Origin: Clostridiales bacterium
Lineage (GTDB): Bacteria > Bacillota > Clostridia > Caldicoprobacterales > DTU083
Assembly: GCA_012838915.1 (NCBI GenBank)
Contig: DUOI01000054.1
Span: 1-49,569 of the forward strand
Direction: 5' to 3'
Length of the DNA stretch: 49,569 nt
Position 1 is the first letter of the stretch; each line of letters starts with the position of its first letter. Position numbers and translations under genes: made by a program. Shown here piece after piece: positions 40,138-49,569 of this stretch. Under the pieces are notes generated by a model. That model did not search any database. It was not told the origin of the DNA and saw only the letters and a program-made list of their open reading frames with translations.

Positions 40138-41796
40138 TTGAAAAGCGATAAAATGAAAACAGGCATTGAGCGGGCCCCCCATCGTTCCTTGTTGAAAGGA
40201 ATGGGCTATACCGATGAGGAACTCAGGCGGCCTTTAATAGGGGTTGTCAACTCAAAAAATGAATCCATTCCCGGCCACATCCATCTGGATAAGATTGCAG
40301 AAGCGGTAAAAAGCGGGATTCGCATGGCCGGAGGAACTCCCATGGAAGTTCCGTGCATCGGGGTCTGCGACGGCACAGCCATGAATCATCGGGGTATGAA
40401 CTATTCCCTGCCCTCCCGGGAACTGGTGGCTGACGGTATTGAGTCCATGGCGGAAGCCAACGCCTTTGATGCCATGGTGCTGATTCCCAACTGCGATAAA
40501 ATTGTGCCCGGCATGCTGATGGCGGCAGCCAGGGTAAACATCCCCGCCGTAGTAATCAGCGGCGGCCCTATGCTGGCAGGAAGGCATGGGGGGAAAAAAC
40601 TTGATTTAAACCTGATGTTTGAGGCAGTAGGCTCTGTGCGAGCCGGGAGCATGACTGAACAGGAATTATATCTGATGGAAGAACATGCCTGTCCCGGGTG
40701 CGGCTCCTGTTCCGGCATGTTTACCGCCAATTCCATGAACTGCCTGATCGAATCCCTGGGAATAGGGCTGCCGGGGAACGGAACCATCCCTGCGGTTTAT
40801 GGGGAGAGAATCCGCCTGGCTAAGGAAGCAGGCCGGAAGGTAATGGAGGTATTGGAAAAAGGGCTACTTCCGCGGGATATTATGACCCAGCAAGCCTTTG
40901 AAAATGCCCTGACCACAGATATGGCATTGGGCTGTTCCACCAACTCGGTATTGCACCTGACCGCCATTGCTCACGAAGCCGGGATTGTGATTGATTTAGA
41001 TATCATTAACAGCATCAGTTCCAAAACCCCCAACCTGTGCAGACTGAGCCCGGCAGGGCCTCATCATATTGAGGATTTATATGAAGCGGGCGGTGTGCAG
41101 GCTGTAATGAAGGAGCTGGCAAGGAAAGGTCTGCTCCATTTAAATCAACCGACGGTAAACGGGAAAACCATAGGTGAGATTGTGGGAAAGGCCCGGGTGT
41201 TGGATCATAATATCATTCGCCCGGTTGAAAAGCCATATAGCAGTACGGGAGGAATTGCGGTTTTAAGGGGCAGCCTTGCTCCGGACGGTGCCGTAGTAAA
41301 ACGTTCGGCCGTTGCCCCCGAAATGATGGTGCATCAGGGTCCGGCCCGGGTGTTTGAATCGGAGGAAGAGGCATATGGGGCAATATTGAACGGGCAGATC
41401 AGGAAAAAAGATGTGATTGTTATTCGTTACGAAGGCCCCAGGGGAGGCCCGGGCATGAAGGAGATGCTTTCACCCACATCCGCCATAGCCGGAATGGGCC
41501 TTGACAAGGATGTGGCGCTTATAACCGACGGCAGGTTTTCCGGTGCCACAAGAGGTGCATCCATCGGGCATGTTTCTCCGGAAGCCATGGCGGGAGGTCC
41601 CATAGCCGTGGTGGAGGATGGGGATATTATATCAATAAATATTCCTGAAGGAAGGCTGGATATACTGGTGGATGATGATGTATTACAGGCAAGGCTCAAA
41701 AAATGGAAGGCTCCTGCGCCGAAGATCAATCATGGCTGGCTGGGACGATATGCCAGGATGGTAACTTCGGCCAATACAGGAGCGGTGCTGAAATAA
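40138..41796 (+). CDS. ilvD: Dihydroxy-acid dehydratase
   Basis: IlvD removes water from dihydroxy acids, giving the 2-keto acids for valine and isoleucine. The 552-aa enzyme has its Fe-S ligands in [16 protein letters not shown] and [20 protein letters not shown], the carboxylated-lysine region [17 protein letters not shown], and [20 protein letters not shown]. The start is TTG at 40138, seven bases after AGGAGGA. It lies 1.7 kb beyond the main ilv-leu operon, after the peptidase and nitroreductase genes, with no T-box of its own. Confidence 0.97.
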   Translation: MKSDKMKTGIERAPHRSLLKGMGYTDEELRRPLIGVVNSKNESIPGHIHLDKIAEAVKSGIRMAGGTPMEVPCIGVCDGTAMNHRGMNYSLPSRELVADGIESMAEANAFDAMVLIPNCDKIVPGMLMAAARVNIPAVVISGGPMLAGRHGGKKLDLNLMFEAVGSVRAGSMTEQELYLMEEHACPGCGSCSGMFTANSMNCLIESLGIGLPGNGTIPAVYGERIRLAKEAGRKVMEVLEKGLLPRDIMTQQAFENALTTDMALGCSTNSVLHLTAIAHEAGIVIDLDIINSISSKTPNLCRLSPAGPHHIEDLYEAGGVQAVMKELARKGLLHLNQPTVNGKTIGEIVGKARVLDHNIIRPVEKPYSSTGGIAVLRGSLAPDGAVVKRSAVAPEMMVHQGPARVFESEEEAYGAILNGQIRKKDVIVIRYEGPRGGPGMKEMLSPTSAIAGMGLDKDVALITDGRFSGATRGASIGHVSPEAMAGGPIAVVEDGDIISINIPEGRLDILVDDDVLQARLKKWKAPAPKINHGWLGRYARMVTSANTGAVLK

Positions 41797-41821
41797 TCTG
41801 TTTTTAGTGATGTGATTTATA

Positions 41822-42577
<756 letters not shown>

Positions 42578-42706
42578 TTACATTAATGTTATATCACATT
42601 TGAAAATGTCTGAAAAGGGGGAAAGCTAATTTGGGTATCAATCAACCGGAGGTTTTTATTATACTTATTTCCATATGTTAAGGCCGGCTGCTGAGAGGAG
42701 CGTTCC

Positions 42707-43546
42707 ATGAAATTACAGACGAGAAATACCATATTTCGAATTTTATACATAATACTTGGGAGTTTTGTATATTCTGTGGCTATCAATGCGCTTTTTATAC
42801 CCCATCAGCTGCTGAGCGGCGGCGTGACGGGTATAGCCATGATGCTGGAATATCTTTTTCGTATTCCAACCAGCATCTCGATTGTTGTTTTGAATATTCC
42901 ATTGTTTTTTGGCAGCTATCGTCTGGTCGGAAAACGGTTTACTTACCTAAGCATTGTAGGCATCATATGCTCTTCCTTGTTTCTATTTCTGACACGAGGC
43001 TGGATTATAGCTGTGAATGATACCATTGTGGCAGCGATTTTCGGAGGCTTAATAATGGGAATCGGTTCAGGTGCAGTGATTAAAAACCGCGCCTCTCTTG
43101 GCGGTACGGATATCATCTCCATTATTGTAAATAAGTACTTGTCCTTCAATATAGGGGGAATTGGCATGGCAATAAATGCCGTGATTCTAACGATATCCGC
43201 CTTTTTGTTCAATGTGGAAATGGCAATGCTGACCATAGTCGCCATCTTTGTGGCCAATAAGGCAGTGGATGCCATACAGGAGGGCTTCAACCACCGGAAG
43301 ACAATTATTATCGTTTCCAATAAATATCAGGAAATTGCAGAGGAATTGCTAAAAAAGGTAAAGAGGGGAATAACTTTTATTGAAGGGGAAGGAGCATATA
43401 CAGGGGAGGACAAAAAGCTGATTTACATGGCCATTACGGTTATGGAGCTTGCCCGTACCAGGGATATTGTTCGAAGGATAGACCCGGCTGCTTTCCTGTC
43501 CATCATCGATACACGTGAAGTAGAGGGTAAAGGGTTTAATGCCTGA
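42707..43546 (+). CDS. YitT family membrane protein
   Basis: This 279-aa protein has about five membrane helices (residues 12-190), including FIPHQLLSGGVTGIAMMLEY and GIGSGAVIKNRASLGGTDII, followed by a cytoplasmic DUF2179 domain that reads GITFIEGEGAYTGEDKKLIY. This is the standard YitT layout. Its transport or signalling role is not established. The end overlaps the reading frame before the pepV start, so the two genes may be co-transcribed. Confidence 0.92.
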   Translation: MKLQTRNTIFRILYIILGSFVYSVAINALFIPHQLLSGGVTGIAMMLEYLFRIPTSISIVVLNIPLFFGSYRLVGKRFTYLSIVGIICSSLFLFLTRGWIIAVNDTIVAAIFGGLIMGIGSGAVIKNRASLGGTDIISIIVNKYLSFNIGGIGMAINAVILTISAFLFNVEMAMLTIVAIFVANKAVDAIQEGFNHRKTIIIVSNKYQEIAEELLKKVKRGITFIEGEGAYTGEDKKLIYMAITVMELARTRDIVRRIDPAAFLSIIDTREVEGKGFNA

Positions 43547-43574
43547 GATGCACAATAGAGAGGAGTTTTGTGGA

Positions 43575-44975
43575 ATGGACTTGGAACGCTATATTGATGA
43601 GCATAAAGAGGAAATTATCCGCTCAGTGCAGGAAATAGTGCGTATACCCAGCGTGGAGGGACCACCTTCACCCGGCGCGCCCTTTGGAGAAAAGGTAGAC
43701 GAGGCCTTGCGTTATGCACTGGCTCTGGCTGAAAAACTCGGCTTCCGGGTTAAGAATGTCGACGGATATGCCGGCCATGCCGAATTTGGCGAAGGCGAGG
43801 AAACCATGGCTATTCTGGGACATTTGGACGTAGTGCCGGAGGGCAGCGGCTGGACCTATCCTCCTTATGAAGCAAGAATAGTGGACGGAAAATTGTATGG
43901 AAGAGGAGCATCCGATGACAAGGGACCGACAATCGGCGCACTTTATGCCATGAAAGCTGTGATGGAGTCCGGCAGGAAAATGAAAAGAAAGGTACGCATC
44001 ATCTTCGGTACCGATGAGGAAAGCGGATGGGAGGATATGAAGGTTTACTTCCAAAGGGAATCCATGCCGGATTTTGGTGTTACACCCGATGCGGATTATC
44101 CGGTAATCAATGTGGAGAAGGGTATTCTGACCTTTAAGCTGAAGAAAAAATTTGCGGCTGATGATTGCTCTGCGGTAAAAATTAAAACTCTGACCGGCGG
44201 ACATCGCCCGAATATGGTACCGGATGAATGCAGGTGCTGCTTCCTGCCCACCGGGGATCAGGATAAAATATTGAACCATCTTCACAGTATGAAGCAGTTC
44301 TCTGATTATGATTTGAGCGCCGGCTTTTGTGATGATTCCGGGATTGAAGTCGTATCCAGGGGGATTTCGGCACACGGCAGCATGCCGGACAAGGGGCGGA
44401 ACGCCATTGCCCATATGCTGGCATTTTTATGCACCATGGGGCTTGGCAACAGCGACATGGAACAATTTTTGCTGTTCCTGAACAATCGAATTGGAACGGA
44501 TACCACAGGTGCCGGGCTGAACCTGGATCTGGAGGATGAAGTGTCCGGTAAGCTTACCCTGAATCTGGGTACGATTGCAGTAGATGAAAGCCAGGGAGAA
44601 GCCGTTATAAATATCCGTTACCCAGTTACCTTCAGCCGGCAGCAAATTGAAGACAATATTACCAGGGCATTGGAAGACAGCGGAGTAGAAGTGGAGTTCG
44701 GCGATTTTCAGCCCCCCCTTCATGTGCCGGAGGAAGGCTTTTTGATAGAAACCCTGAAAGAGGTGTATACCCGGCAGACTGGGCAGCCTGCCAGGGCTTT
44801 GGCCATTGGAGGCGGAACCTATGCAAGGGCTATTAAGAATGCGGTGGCCTTTGGTGCCCAGTTCCCGGGCAGGCCGGAGGTGGCTCATGAGAAGGATGAA
44901 TACATCTCCATTGATGACCTGATCCTTCACACCAAGATTTATGCCCATGCAATTGCTGCACTTTGCTGCGAGTAA
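43575..44975 (+). CDS. pepV: M20 family dipeptidase (PepV type)
   Basis: The enzyme of about 466 aa cleaves dipeptides with two zinc ions. Motifs include AILGHLDVVPEGSGWTYPPY (first metal His and Asp), GRGASDDKGPTIGALYAMK (bridging Asp), TDEESGWEDMKVYF (catalytic Glu and metal Glu) and GGGTYARAIKNAVAFGAQFP near the C-terminus. The length fits PepV. The start ATG at 43575 follows GAGAGGAG with nine bases between; an upstream ATG at 43539 is less likely. It lies between yitT and ilvB. Confidence 0.93.
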   Translation: MDLERYIDEHKEEIIRSVQEIVRIPSVEGPPSPGAPFGEKVDEALRYALALAEKLGFRVKNVDGYAGHAEFGEGEETMAILGHLDVVPEGSGWTYPPYEARIVDGKLYGRGASDDKGPTIGALYAMKAVMESGRKMKRKVRIIFGTDEESGWEDMKVYFQRESMPDFGVTPDADYPVINVEKGILTFKLKKKFAADDCSAVKIKTLTGGHRPNMVPDECRCCFLPTGDQDKILNHLHSMKQFSDYDLSAGFCDDSGIEVVSRGISAHGSMPDKGRNAIAHMLAFLCTMGLGNSDMEQFLLFLNNRIGTDTTGAGLNLDLEDEVSGKLTLNLGTIAVDESQGEAVINIRYPVTFSRQQIEDNITRALEDSGVEVEFGDFQPPLHVPEEGFLIETLKEVYTRQTGQPARALAIGGGTYARAIKNAVAFGAQFPGRPEVAHEKDEYISIDDLILHTKIYAHAIAALCCE

Positions 44976-45019
44976 TATATATACAGAAATAATAAGACTT
45001 ATTAAAGGGGGCGGCCAGA

Positions 45020-46699
45020 TTGAAGCTGACAGGAGCTCAGGTTTTAATTGAATGCTTAAAGGAGCAGAAGGTGGATCTGATTTTCGGGTATCCGGGAGGG
45101 GCTGTTCTGCCGATTTATGATGCCCTTTATAATACCAGGGGAATCACACATATTCTGACAGCCCATGAGCAGGGTGCTGCCCATGCTGCTGACGGATATG
45201 CCCGCGCCACCGGAAAACCGGGTGTGGTGCTGGTCACCTCCGGCCCGGGGGCAACCAATACTGTTACCGGAATTGCAACGGCTTATATGGATTCAGTCCC
45301 ACTGGTGATATTTACCGGACAGGTGGCTGCCAGCCTGCTGGGGCGGGACTCCTTCCAGGAAGTGGATATTGCCGGCATTACAATGCCGATTACCAAGCAT
45401 AACTATATAGTTAAGGATGCAGCCAGGCTGCCCCATATAATACGGGAGGCCTTTGACATTGCAACCAGCGGTCGGCCCGGTCCGGTAGTGGTGGATATGC
45501 CCAAGGATGTTCAAACTGCATTGATTGAATACAAGCCTGACGACGGGCGGCCCATGGAATGGAAAACCAGAAGGAAATGGTATGAAGAGGCGGACAATAA
45601 TCCTGAAAATATAGAGAAGGCTGTGGAGCTGATAAATAAATGTACCAGCCCGGTAATTCTTGCAGGAGGCGGTATAAATATATCCGGTGCCAACAGGGAG
45701 CTTCGGGAATTTGCGGAAAAAATCAAGGCCCCGGTATGTGTCTCCCTCATGGGAATGGGCGCCTTTCCCGGTGACCATCCATACTTCCTGGGAATGGTGG
45801 GTATGCACGGTACCCGGTACGCCAATTATGCAGTGTCAAATTCCGATTGTCTGATAGCTGTCGGTGCCCGTTTCAGCGACCGGGTTATCAGCAAAGTGGA
45901 AGCCTTTGCACCCAAAGCCCGCATAATTCATATAGATATTGACCCTGCCGAAATCAACAAAAATGTTACAGCCCATATTCCGATTTGCGGTGATGTAAAG
46001 GAATTGCTGTCCGGGCTTGCAGACAGGGTTGCTGAGAGGGATGAAAGCGGCTGGAACAGTCAGATTCAGGAATGGAAGCAGGATCATCCGCTTAAATACA
46101 GGGGTAAAAGTGCGCTCAGCCCTCAATATGTGATAGAAAAGCTGTATGAACTGACGGAAGGGAAAGCCATCATCACTACTGAAGTCGGCCAGAATCAGAT
46201 GTGGGCAGCCCAGTATTATAAATATTCCGAGCCGCGCACCTTCCTCACATCCGGTGGATTGGGAGCCATGGGCTACGGCCTGGGGGCTTCCATAGGAGCT
46301 GCCATGGGCAGGCCGGATCGCAGGGTAGTAAACATAGCCGGTGACGGCAGCTTTAAAATGAACTCCACTGAGCTGGCCACTGTGTCCAAATATCAGGTCC
46401 CCATAGTTCAGCTGGTACTGAATAATCATACCCTTGGCATGGTGAGGCAATGGCAGGATTTGTTCTTCCAGGGCAGGTATTCCCAAAGCACCCTGGGGCC
46501 GGATGTGGATTTCTTAAAGCTGGCTGATGCATACGGTATTAAGGGTTTTAGCATCTCTTCCAACCAGGAGGTGGAAAGGGTTCTGAAGGAGGCACTTTCT
46601 CTGAACGAACCGGTATTAGTGGAATGCGATATCAGCCCCGATGAAAAAGTTTATCCCATGGTTGCCCCCGGGGCGGCAATAGATAATCTGATTGATTGA
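45020..46699 (+). CDS. ilvB: Acetolactate synthase large (catalytic) subunit
   Basis: IlvB makes acetolactate or acetohydroxybutyrate using thiamine diphosphate, Mg2+ and FAD. It has 559 aa. The N-terminal active-site glutamate lies in LTAHEQGAAHAADGYARAT, and QEVDIAGITMPITKHNY follows. The FAD domain contains MGMHGTRYANYAVSNSDC, and the C-terminal ThDP motif starts IAGDGSFKMNSTELATVS. The start is TTG at 45020 after AAAGGGGGC. No T-box precedes it. Its small subunit ilvN lies at 30800, in a separate transcript, which is unusual. A terminator follows. Confidence 0.97.
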   Translation: MKLTGAQVLIECLKEQKVDLIFGYPGGAVLPIYDALYNTRGITHILTAHEQGAAHAADGYARATGKPGVVLVTSGPGATNTVTGIATAYMDSVPLVIFTGQVAASLLGRDSFQEVDIAGITMPITKHNYIVKDAARLPHIIREAFDIATSGRPGPVVVDMPKDVQTALIEYKPDDGRPMEWKTRRKWYEEADNNPENIEKAVELINKCTSPVILAGGGINISGANRELREFAEKIKAPVCVSLMGMGAFPGDHPYFLGMVGMHGTRYANYAVSNSDCLIAVGARFSDRVISKVEAFAPKARIIHIDIDPAEINKNVTAHIPICGDVKELLSGLADRVAERDESGWNSQIQEWKQDHPLKYRGKSALSPQYVIEKLYELTEGKAIITTEVGQNQMWAAQYYKYSEPRTFLTSGGLGAMGYGLGASIGAAMGRPDRRVVNIAGDGSFKMNSTELATVSKYQVPIVQLVLNNHTLGMVRQWQDLFFQGRYSQSTLGPDVDFLKLADAYGIKGFSISSNQEVERVLKEALSLNEPVLVECDISPDEKVYPMVAPGAAIDNLID

Positions 46700-46738
46700 T
46701 GAAGCGAAAGAAGTGAAAGTATATACCGTTTTTGTTGT

Positions 46739-46790
46739 AAAAAGGCTTACCCATATGGTAGCATATAGGCAAGCCTTTTTATTGTTTATA
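46739..46790 (+). terminator. Terminator after ilvB
   Basis: AAAAAGGCTT (46739-46748) pairs with AAGCCTTTTT (46771-46780) and is followed by a T-rich tract. The symmetric A/T tails mean it could work in both directions. It lies 39 bases past the ilvB stop. Confidence 0.88.
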
Positions 46791-46890
46791 TTTATCAAAT
46801 ATGATAGAAAAACCGTAAAAAATACGAAACAAACTAATCCCATAAAAGAATATTTGAATAAATAGAAACGGAATTTAAAGTTACAATAGA

Positions 46891-47589
46891 ATGGAGCAAG
46901 CGGCAGGAATGGAGAAAGCAGGACGAAGTAAAATGAAAACCGTATTATTAGTATTCGCTATAGCAGCTATATTAATAATTATAATATGTGCAATTGTTCA
47001 TACCTATGTAAGGCATGCATATACAAACAGGATTATTACTCCGCAGCAGGCATCGGAGCTAAATGCAGACTGTATTTTAGTGTTGGGTGCACGGGTGTGG
47101 GACAACGGCAGCCCTGGCGCCATGCTGGAGGATCGTTTGCTTCAAGGAATAGAGTTGTATAAGGCCGGTGCCTCGGATAGATTGCTGATGAGCGGAGACC
47201 ATGGCAGCGACGAATATGATGAAGTTAACCCCATGAAGAACTTTGCCGTAGAAAGGAATGTGCCGTCTGAACACATTTTTATGGATCATGCCGGTTTTTC
47301 CACATATGATAGCATGTATAGAGCCAGGGATGTTTTTCAGGTTAAGAAAGTAGTTATTGTAACACAGGAATTTCACCTTTATCGTTCCTTATATATAGCA
47401 AATAAATTAGGGCTGGATGCCTACGGCGTTGCTTCAGACCCAAGATCATACGCAGGCCAGGAATTCAGGGAAATCCGCGAGGTGCTGGCACGTATCAAGG
47501 ATTTCTTTAAGGTTCTTATTCAGCCGGAACCAACTTATTTGGGAGATGCCATACCCATAGACGGGGATGGGGATGTGACTAATGATTAA
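46891..47589 (+). CDS. DUF218 (SanA/YdcF-like) membrane protein
   Basis: The 232-aa product has one N-terminal membrane helix (VLLVFAIAAILIIIICAIV), then a DUF218 domain with ADCILVLGARVWDNGSPGAM, LLMSGDHGSDEYDEV and VIVTQEFHLYRSLYIANKLG. SanA relatives affect vancomycin tolerance in enterics, and the activity of the family is unknown. The start is uncertain: ATGs at 46891, 46909 and 46933 are in frame and none has an ideal binding site. It lies alone between a terminator and the AT-rich tail. Confidence 0.9.
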   Translation: MEQAAGMEKAGRSKMKTVLLVFAIAAILIIIICAIVHTYVRHAYTNRIITPQQASELNADCILVLGARVWDNGSPGAMLEDRLLQGIELYKAGASDRLLMSGDHGSDEYDEVNPMKNFAVERNVPSEHIFMDHAGFSTYDSMYRARDVFQVKKVVIVTQEFHLYRSLYIANKLGLDAYGVASDPRSYAGQEFREIREVLARIKDFFKVLIQPEPTYLGDAIPIDGDGDVTND

Positions 47590-47779
47590 ATCCTTTTGGT
47601 GTTCAAATGTGCTATTGGAGGATATATGTTTAGGGGGTGCGGTACGGGATATATGTATGTATTATGGGTAAGATGAAATAAAAGGCAGAAATTGAATAAT
47701 TTTGGTACATATATATATGAGAATATGATATGATAGATGTAAACATTTGTAATTTTAAAAGTATCAGGCAGGTAATGAG

Positions 47780-48892
47780 ATGGCAATACGAATTGATCAG
47801 GGATTGTCTGGAGAATTGTTACTGAGCTTTGATTATAATAAAGAATATGTTGCAAGGGTTAGGAAGATACCAGGTCGAATCTGGGATCCTGAAAACAAGT
47901 ATTGGATTATACCCAATAATAAGAAGTCCATAGAGATTATTCTCAAATCATTTGACAAATCGCTTATTTCAGATCATACAGGCTTAATAGTAGATGCAGC
48001 AAATAATAGTAAAAGCAGTCTATGGAAACAAGCAATATTAGAAAAAACTAGAAACAAGCTAATAATGAAAGGCTACAGTTCAAAAACAAGAAAGTCTTAT
48101 TCAGGTCATATAAGGCGGTTAATGGATTTCTATGATAATGATCCAACAGAATTAACAAAGGAAGAAATTGAAAAATACTTATTGCATCTATTAGAAAACC
48201 GAGACAGTTCCCATTCTTATGTGAATCAGGCAGTTAGCGCAGTGAAATTTCTTTATAGTGAAGTCTTAGGCAAAAAAGGAATTATAATAAATTTCACTAG
48301 ACCAAAGAAAGAAAAAAGATTACCAGAAATTCTAAGTCAAAGAGAAATAGCCAGCCTGCTCAATGTAGTAGAAAACATAAAACATAGGGCAATTCTATTC
48401 TTGACATACTCTGCCGGTTTAAGAGTTGGAGAAGTGGTTAGATTGAAAGTATCGGATATCGATAGCGATAGAATGCTTGTACGGGTCGAGCAGGGTAAAG
48501 GCAGAAAAGATAGATATACATTGCTTTCTGAAACGGCATTGGAGGCTTTAAGGACTTATGTAAAATTGTATAAGCCAAGTAAGTGGCTGTTTCCCGGGGC
48601 GGAGGCTGATAGGTTTTTAACTGAAAGAACGGTACAAAGAATTTTTGAAGTAGCCAAGAAAAAAGCAGGAATTAAGAAGAAAGCAACAGTGCATACCTTA
48701 AGACATTCATTCGCGACACATCTATTAGAGGGAGGAGTCGACTTGCGGTATATACAAGAATTGCTGGGGCACTCAAATTCGAAGACTACGGAAGTTTATA
48801 CGCACGTCACTAAACAAAGCATTAGGAGTATTGTGAGTCCACTAGATAATATAGGAGTAGGGGTTAAGGCGAAGGATGATACAATGAAATAA
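47780..48892 (+). CDS. Tyrosine recombinase/integrase with HARP-like N-terminus
   Basis: The 370-aa product has the tyrosine recombinase catalytic set: Arg215 (SAGLRVGEVV), Lys240 (QGKGRKDR), His305 and Arg308 (HTLRHSFATHLLEGG), His331 (LLGHSNSKTTEVYTHV) and Tyr340. A SAM-like core-binding domain occupies about residues 80-165. An extra N-terminal segment (residues 10-58; RKIPGRIWDPENKYWIIPNN) resembles the HARP motif of SMARCAL1-type proteins. The C-terminus ends near SPLDNIGVG, as in integron integrases, but the extra helix between the two catalytic blocks typical of IntI is not evident. It is AT-rich relative to its neighbours and likely acquired. Confidence 0.94.
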   Translation: MAIRIDQGLSGELLLSFDYNKEYVARVRKIPGRIWDPENKYWIIPNNKKSIEIILKSFDKSLISDHTGLIVDAANNSKSSLWKQAILEKTRNKLIMKGYSSKTRKSYSGHIRRLMDFYDNDPTELTKEEIEKYLLHLLENRDSSHSYVNQAVSAVKFLYSEVLGKKGIIINFTRPKKEKRLPEILSQREIASLLNVVENIKHRAILFLTYSAGLRVGEVVRLKVSDIDSDRMLVRVEQGKGRKDRYTLLSETALEALRTYVKLYKPSKWLFPGAEADRFLTERTVQRIFEVAKKKAGIKKKATVHTLRHSFATHLLEGGVDLRYIQELLGHSNSKTTEVYTHVTKQSIRSIVSPLDNIGVGVKAKDDTMK

Positions 48893-48904
48893 TTTATAGT
48901 ATAG

Positions 48905-48953
48905 ATTCACGAAACATGTCACAAACACCACCGCATTAATAGGTATTCACGAA
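48905..48953. repeat. Direct repeat ATTCACGAA pair after the integrase gene
   Basis: ATTCACGAA occurs at 48905-48913 and again at 48945-48953, exactly 40 bases apart, within the 176-base gap between the recombinase and the orphan ORF. Such spaced repeats may be binding sites for the recombinase or accessory factors. No known site name applies. Confidence 0.6.
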
Positions 48954-48976
48954 CCAATGCATTCGGGAATCTAAAA

Positions 48977-49017
48977 GTTAAGTGAAATTGGCCTAAGAGA
49001 CGCCGCGTCCTGCGGCG
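48977..49017 (+). other. GTTRRRY core candidate and GC-only hairpin
   Basis: GTTAAGT (48977-48983) fits the GTTRRRY core sequence of recombination sites used by integron-type integrases. Just downstream CGCCGC (49001-49006), GTCCT, GCGGCG (49012-49017) form a strong hairpin that stands out from the AT-rich surroundings. There is no T-run after it, so it is not an ordinary terminator. The GTTRRRY match alone is weak because the pattern is short. Confidence 0.45.
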
Positions 49018-49068
49018 GGAAGTATTATGATTGTTATTATCTAATAGGAAGATGAAAGGAGAATATAT

Positions 49069-49533
49069 ATGGGCCTTTTTAAGAAAAATAGGAGAAGTGC
49101 ATTCTGTAAATCTATTTTAAAAACAATTAATGAGGAAAAGCCAGTAAATATGGTACATGTATTATCTTCACTCAATATCTTTTATGAAGATAATGCAACA
49201 TTGTTATCATTATATTCTCACGGTTACTGTATGGGTGCTTTAGAAATAGAATTATCTAGAAATAATGATTATAATACCGTCGGAGAAATACTTAGAGAAA
49301 TTAATGAGAGATTTGGGAAGTATATTTCGAAAAACCTAATTCAGCCAAGTATTTCAGGTAAAGATGCTAACGATTTAGTTAATGATGTTTTAGCTAAGAA
49401 TAATATGAAGAGCAGCTTTGTTAAGCATATTTTATCTTCTGATAGTTCTGATAATTTGGAAGTAATTACGTCATCATATTTACAGGATATAGGAATTTCA
49501 CATTTTGATATTGAGTACATTAACGAAAAGTAG
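49069..49533 (+). CDS. Hypothetical protein next to the integrase
   Basis: This 154-aa protein begins MGLFKKNRRSAFCKSILKTI, lacks a signal peptide or membrane helix and has no motif I recognise. Its middle region (EIELSRNNDYNTVGEILREI) is helical, and its last part (LEVITSSYLQDIGISHFDIE) is mixed. The start follows GAAAGGAG. It is AT-rich like the recombinase. It could be a cargo gene inserted beside the recombinase or a remnant of a mobile element. The window ends 36 bases after its stop. Confidence 0.7.
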   Translation: MGLFKKNRRSAFCKSILKTINEEKPVNMVHVLSSLNIFYEDNATLLSLYSHGYCMGALEIELSRNNDYNTVGEILREINERFGKYISKNLIQPSISGKDANDLVNDVLAKNNMKSSFVKHILSSDSSDNLEVITSSYLQDIGISHFDIEYINEK

Positions 49534-49569
49534 CTGGAAATAGTCAAGCCGAAGCATTTAGAATTACAA

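Noticed and set aside
47780-48892. Calling the recombinase a true integron integrase (IntI)
   Set aside because: The catalytic residues and the SPLD-type end fit, but the extra helix that marks IntI between the conserved Lys block and the HTLRH block is not seen: only about 25 residues separate FPG from HTLRH, and the N-terminus is different.
48977-48983. Treating GTTAAGT as proof of a recombination site
   Set aside because: GTTRRRY is short and degenerate and is expected about once per kilobase per strand by chance; it only gains weight from context.

Overview
The window is the replication-origin region of a spore-forming member of the Clostridia (Firmicutes), followed by a metabolic region built around branched-chain amino acid (BCAA) synthesis. 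Evidence for this placement is the gene order gyrA-gyrB-remB-recF-S4 protein-dnaN-dnaA / rpmH-rnpA-yidD-yidC-jag-mnmE-mnmG-rsmG-noc-parA-parB, the spore-associated yyaC gene, strong AGGAGG ribosome binding sites, and T-box and ykkC leader RNAs. The genus cannot be fixed from the sequence alone.

Region 1 (1-7716, origin): dnaA, dnaN, an S4 protein, recF, remB, gyrB and gyrA (cut by the left edge) read leftward. rpmH and the ribosome/membrane-insertion/tRNA-modification genes read rightward. The origin looks bipartite. A cluster of DnaA boxes with one perfect TTATCCACA lies between dnaA and rpmH. A second cluster lies between dnaA and dnaN and contains six TAG/TAA trinucleotides abutting a DnaA box, the layout of the B. 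subtilis unwinding element.

Region 2 (7717-17287): rpmH, rnpA, yidD, yidC, jag, mnmE, mnmG and rsmG, ended by a terminator; then noc, a single-domain GDT1 transporter, parA and parB, two parS palindromes just after parB, and a terminator.

Region 3 (17284-25396): mostly leftward envelope and housekeeping genes: cvpA-like, a membrane-anchored propeller-like protein, YkuS, DUF4446, a lipid kinase and a secreted/anchored protein of unknown family. yyaC, a six-helix GAF-domain protein and (leftward) a cation diffusion facilitator are interspersed.

Region 4 (25397-30208): glnA, a class I amidotransferase-like hydrolase, a YedF-like protein lacking its TusA cysteine, DUF951, and a xylose isomerase whose family-conserved start is ATC instead of ATG.

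Region 5 (30261-46790): a promoter drives a leader holding two RNA regulators in series, a ykkC-class aptamer (probably the ppGpp subtype) and a T-box (probable Leu specifier). Then come ilvN, ilvC, leuA, cimA, leuC, leuD and leuB. ilvD and ilvB lie 2-7 kb further on, interspersed with an M23 peptidase, a nitroreductase, nagB (leftward), yitT and a PepV-type dipeptidase. Together these encode pyruvate-to-valine/leucine precursors and the citramalate route to isoleucine, but the two acetolactate synthase subunits are 14 kb apart.

Region 6 (46891-49569): a DUF218 protein, then an AT-rich, foreign-looking tail with a tyrosine recombinase carrying a HARP-like N-terminus, direct repeats, a GC-only hairpin and an orphan ORF. 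This is the least explained part of the window.
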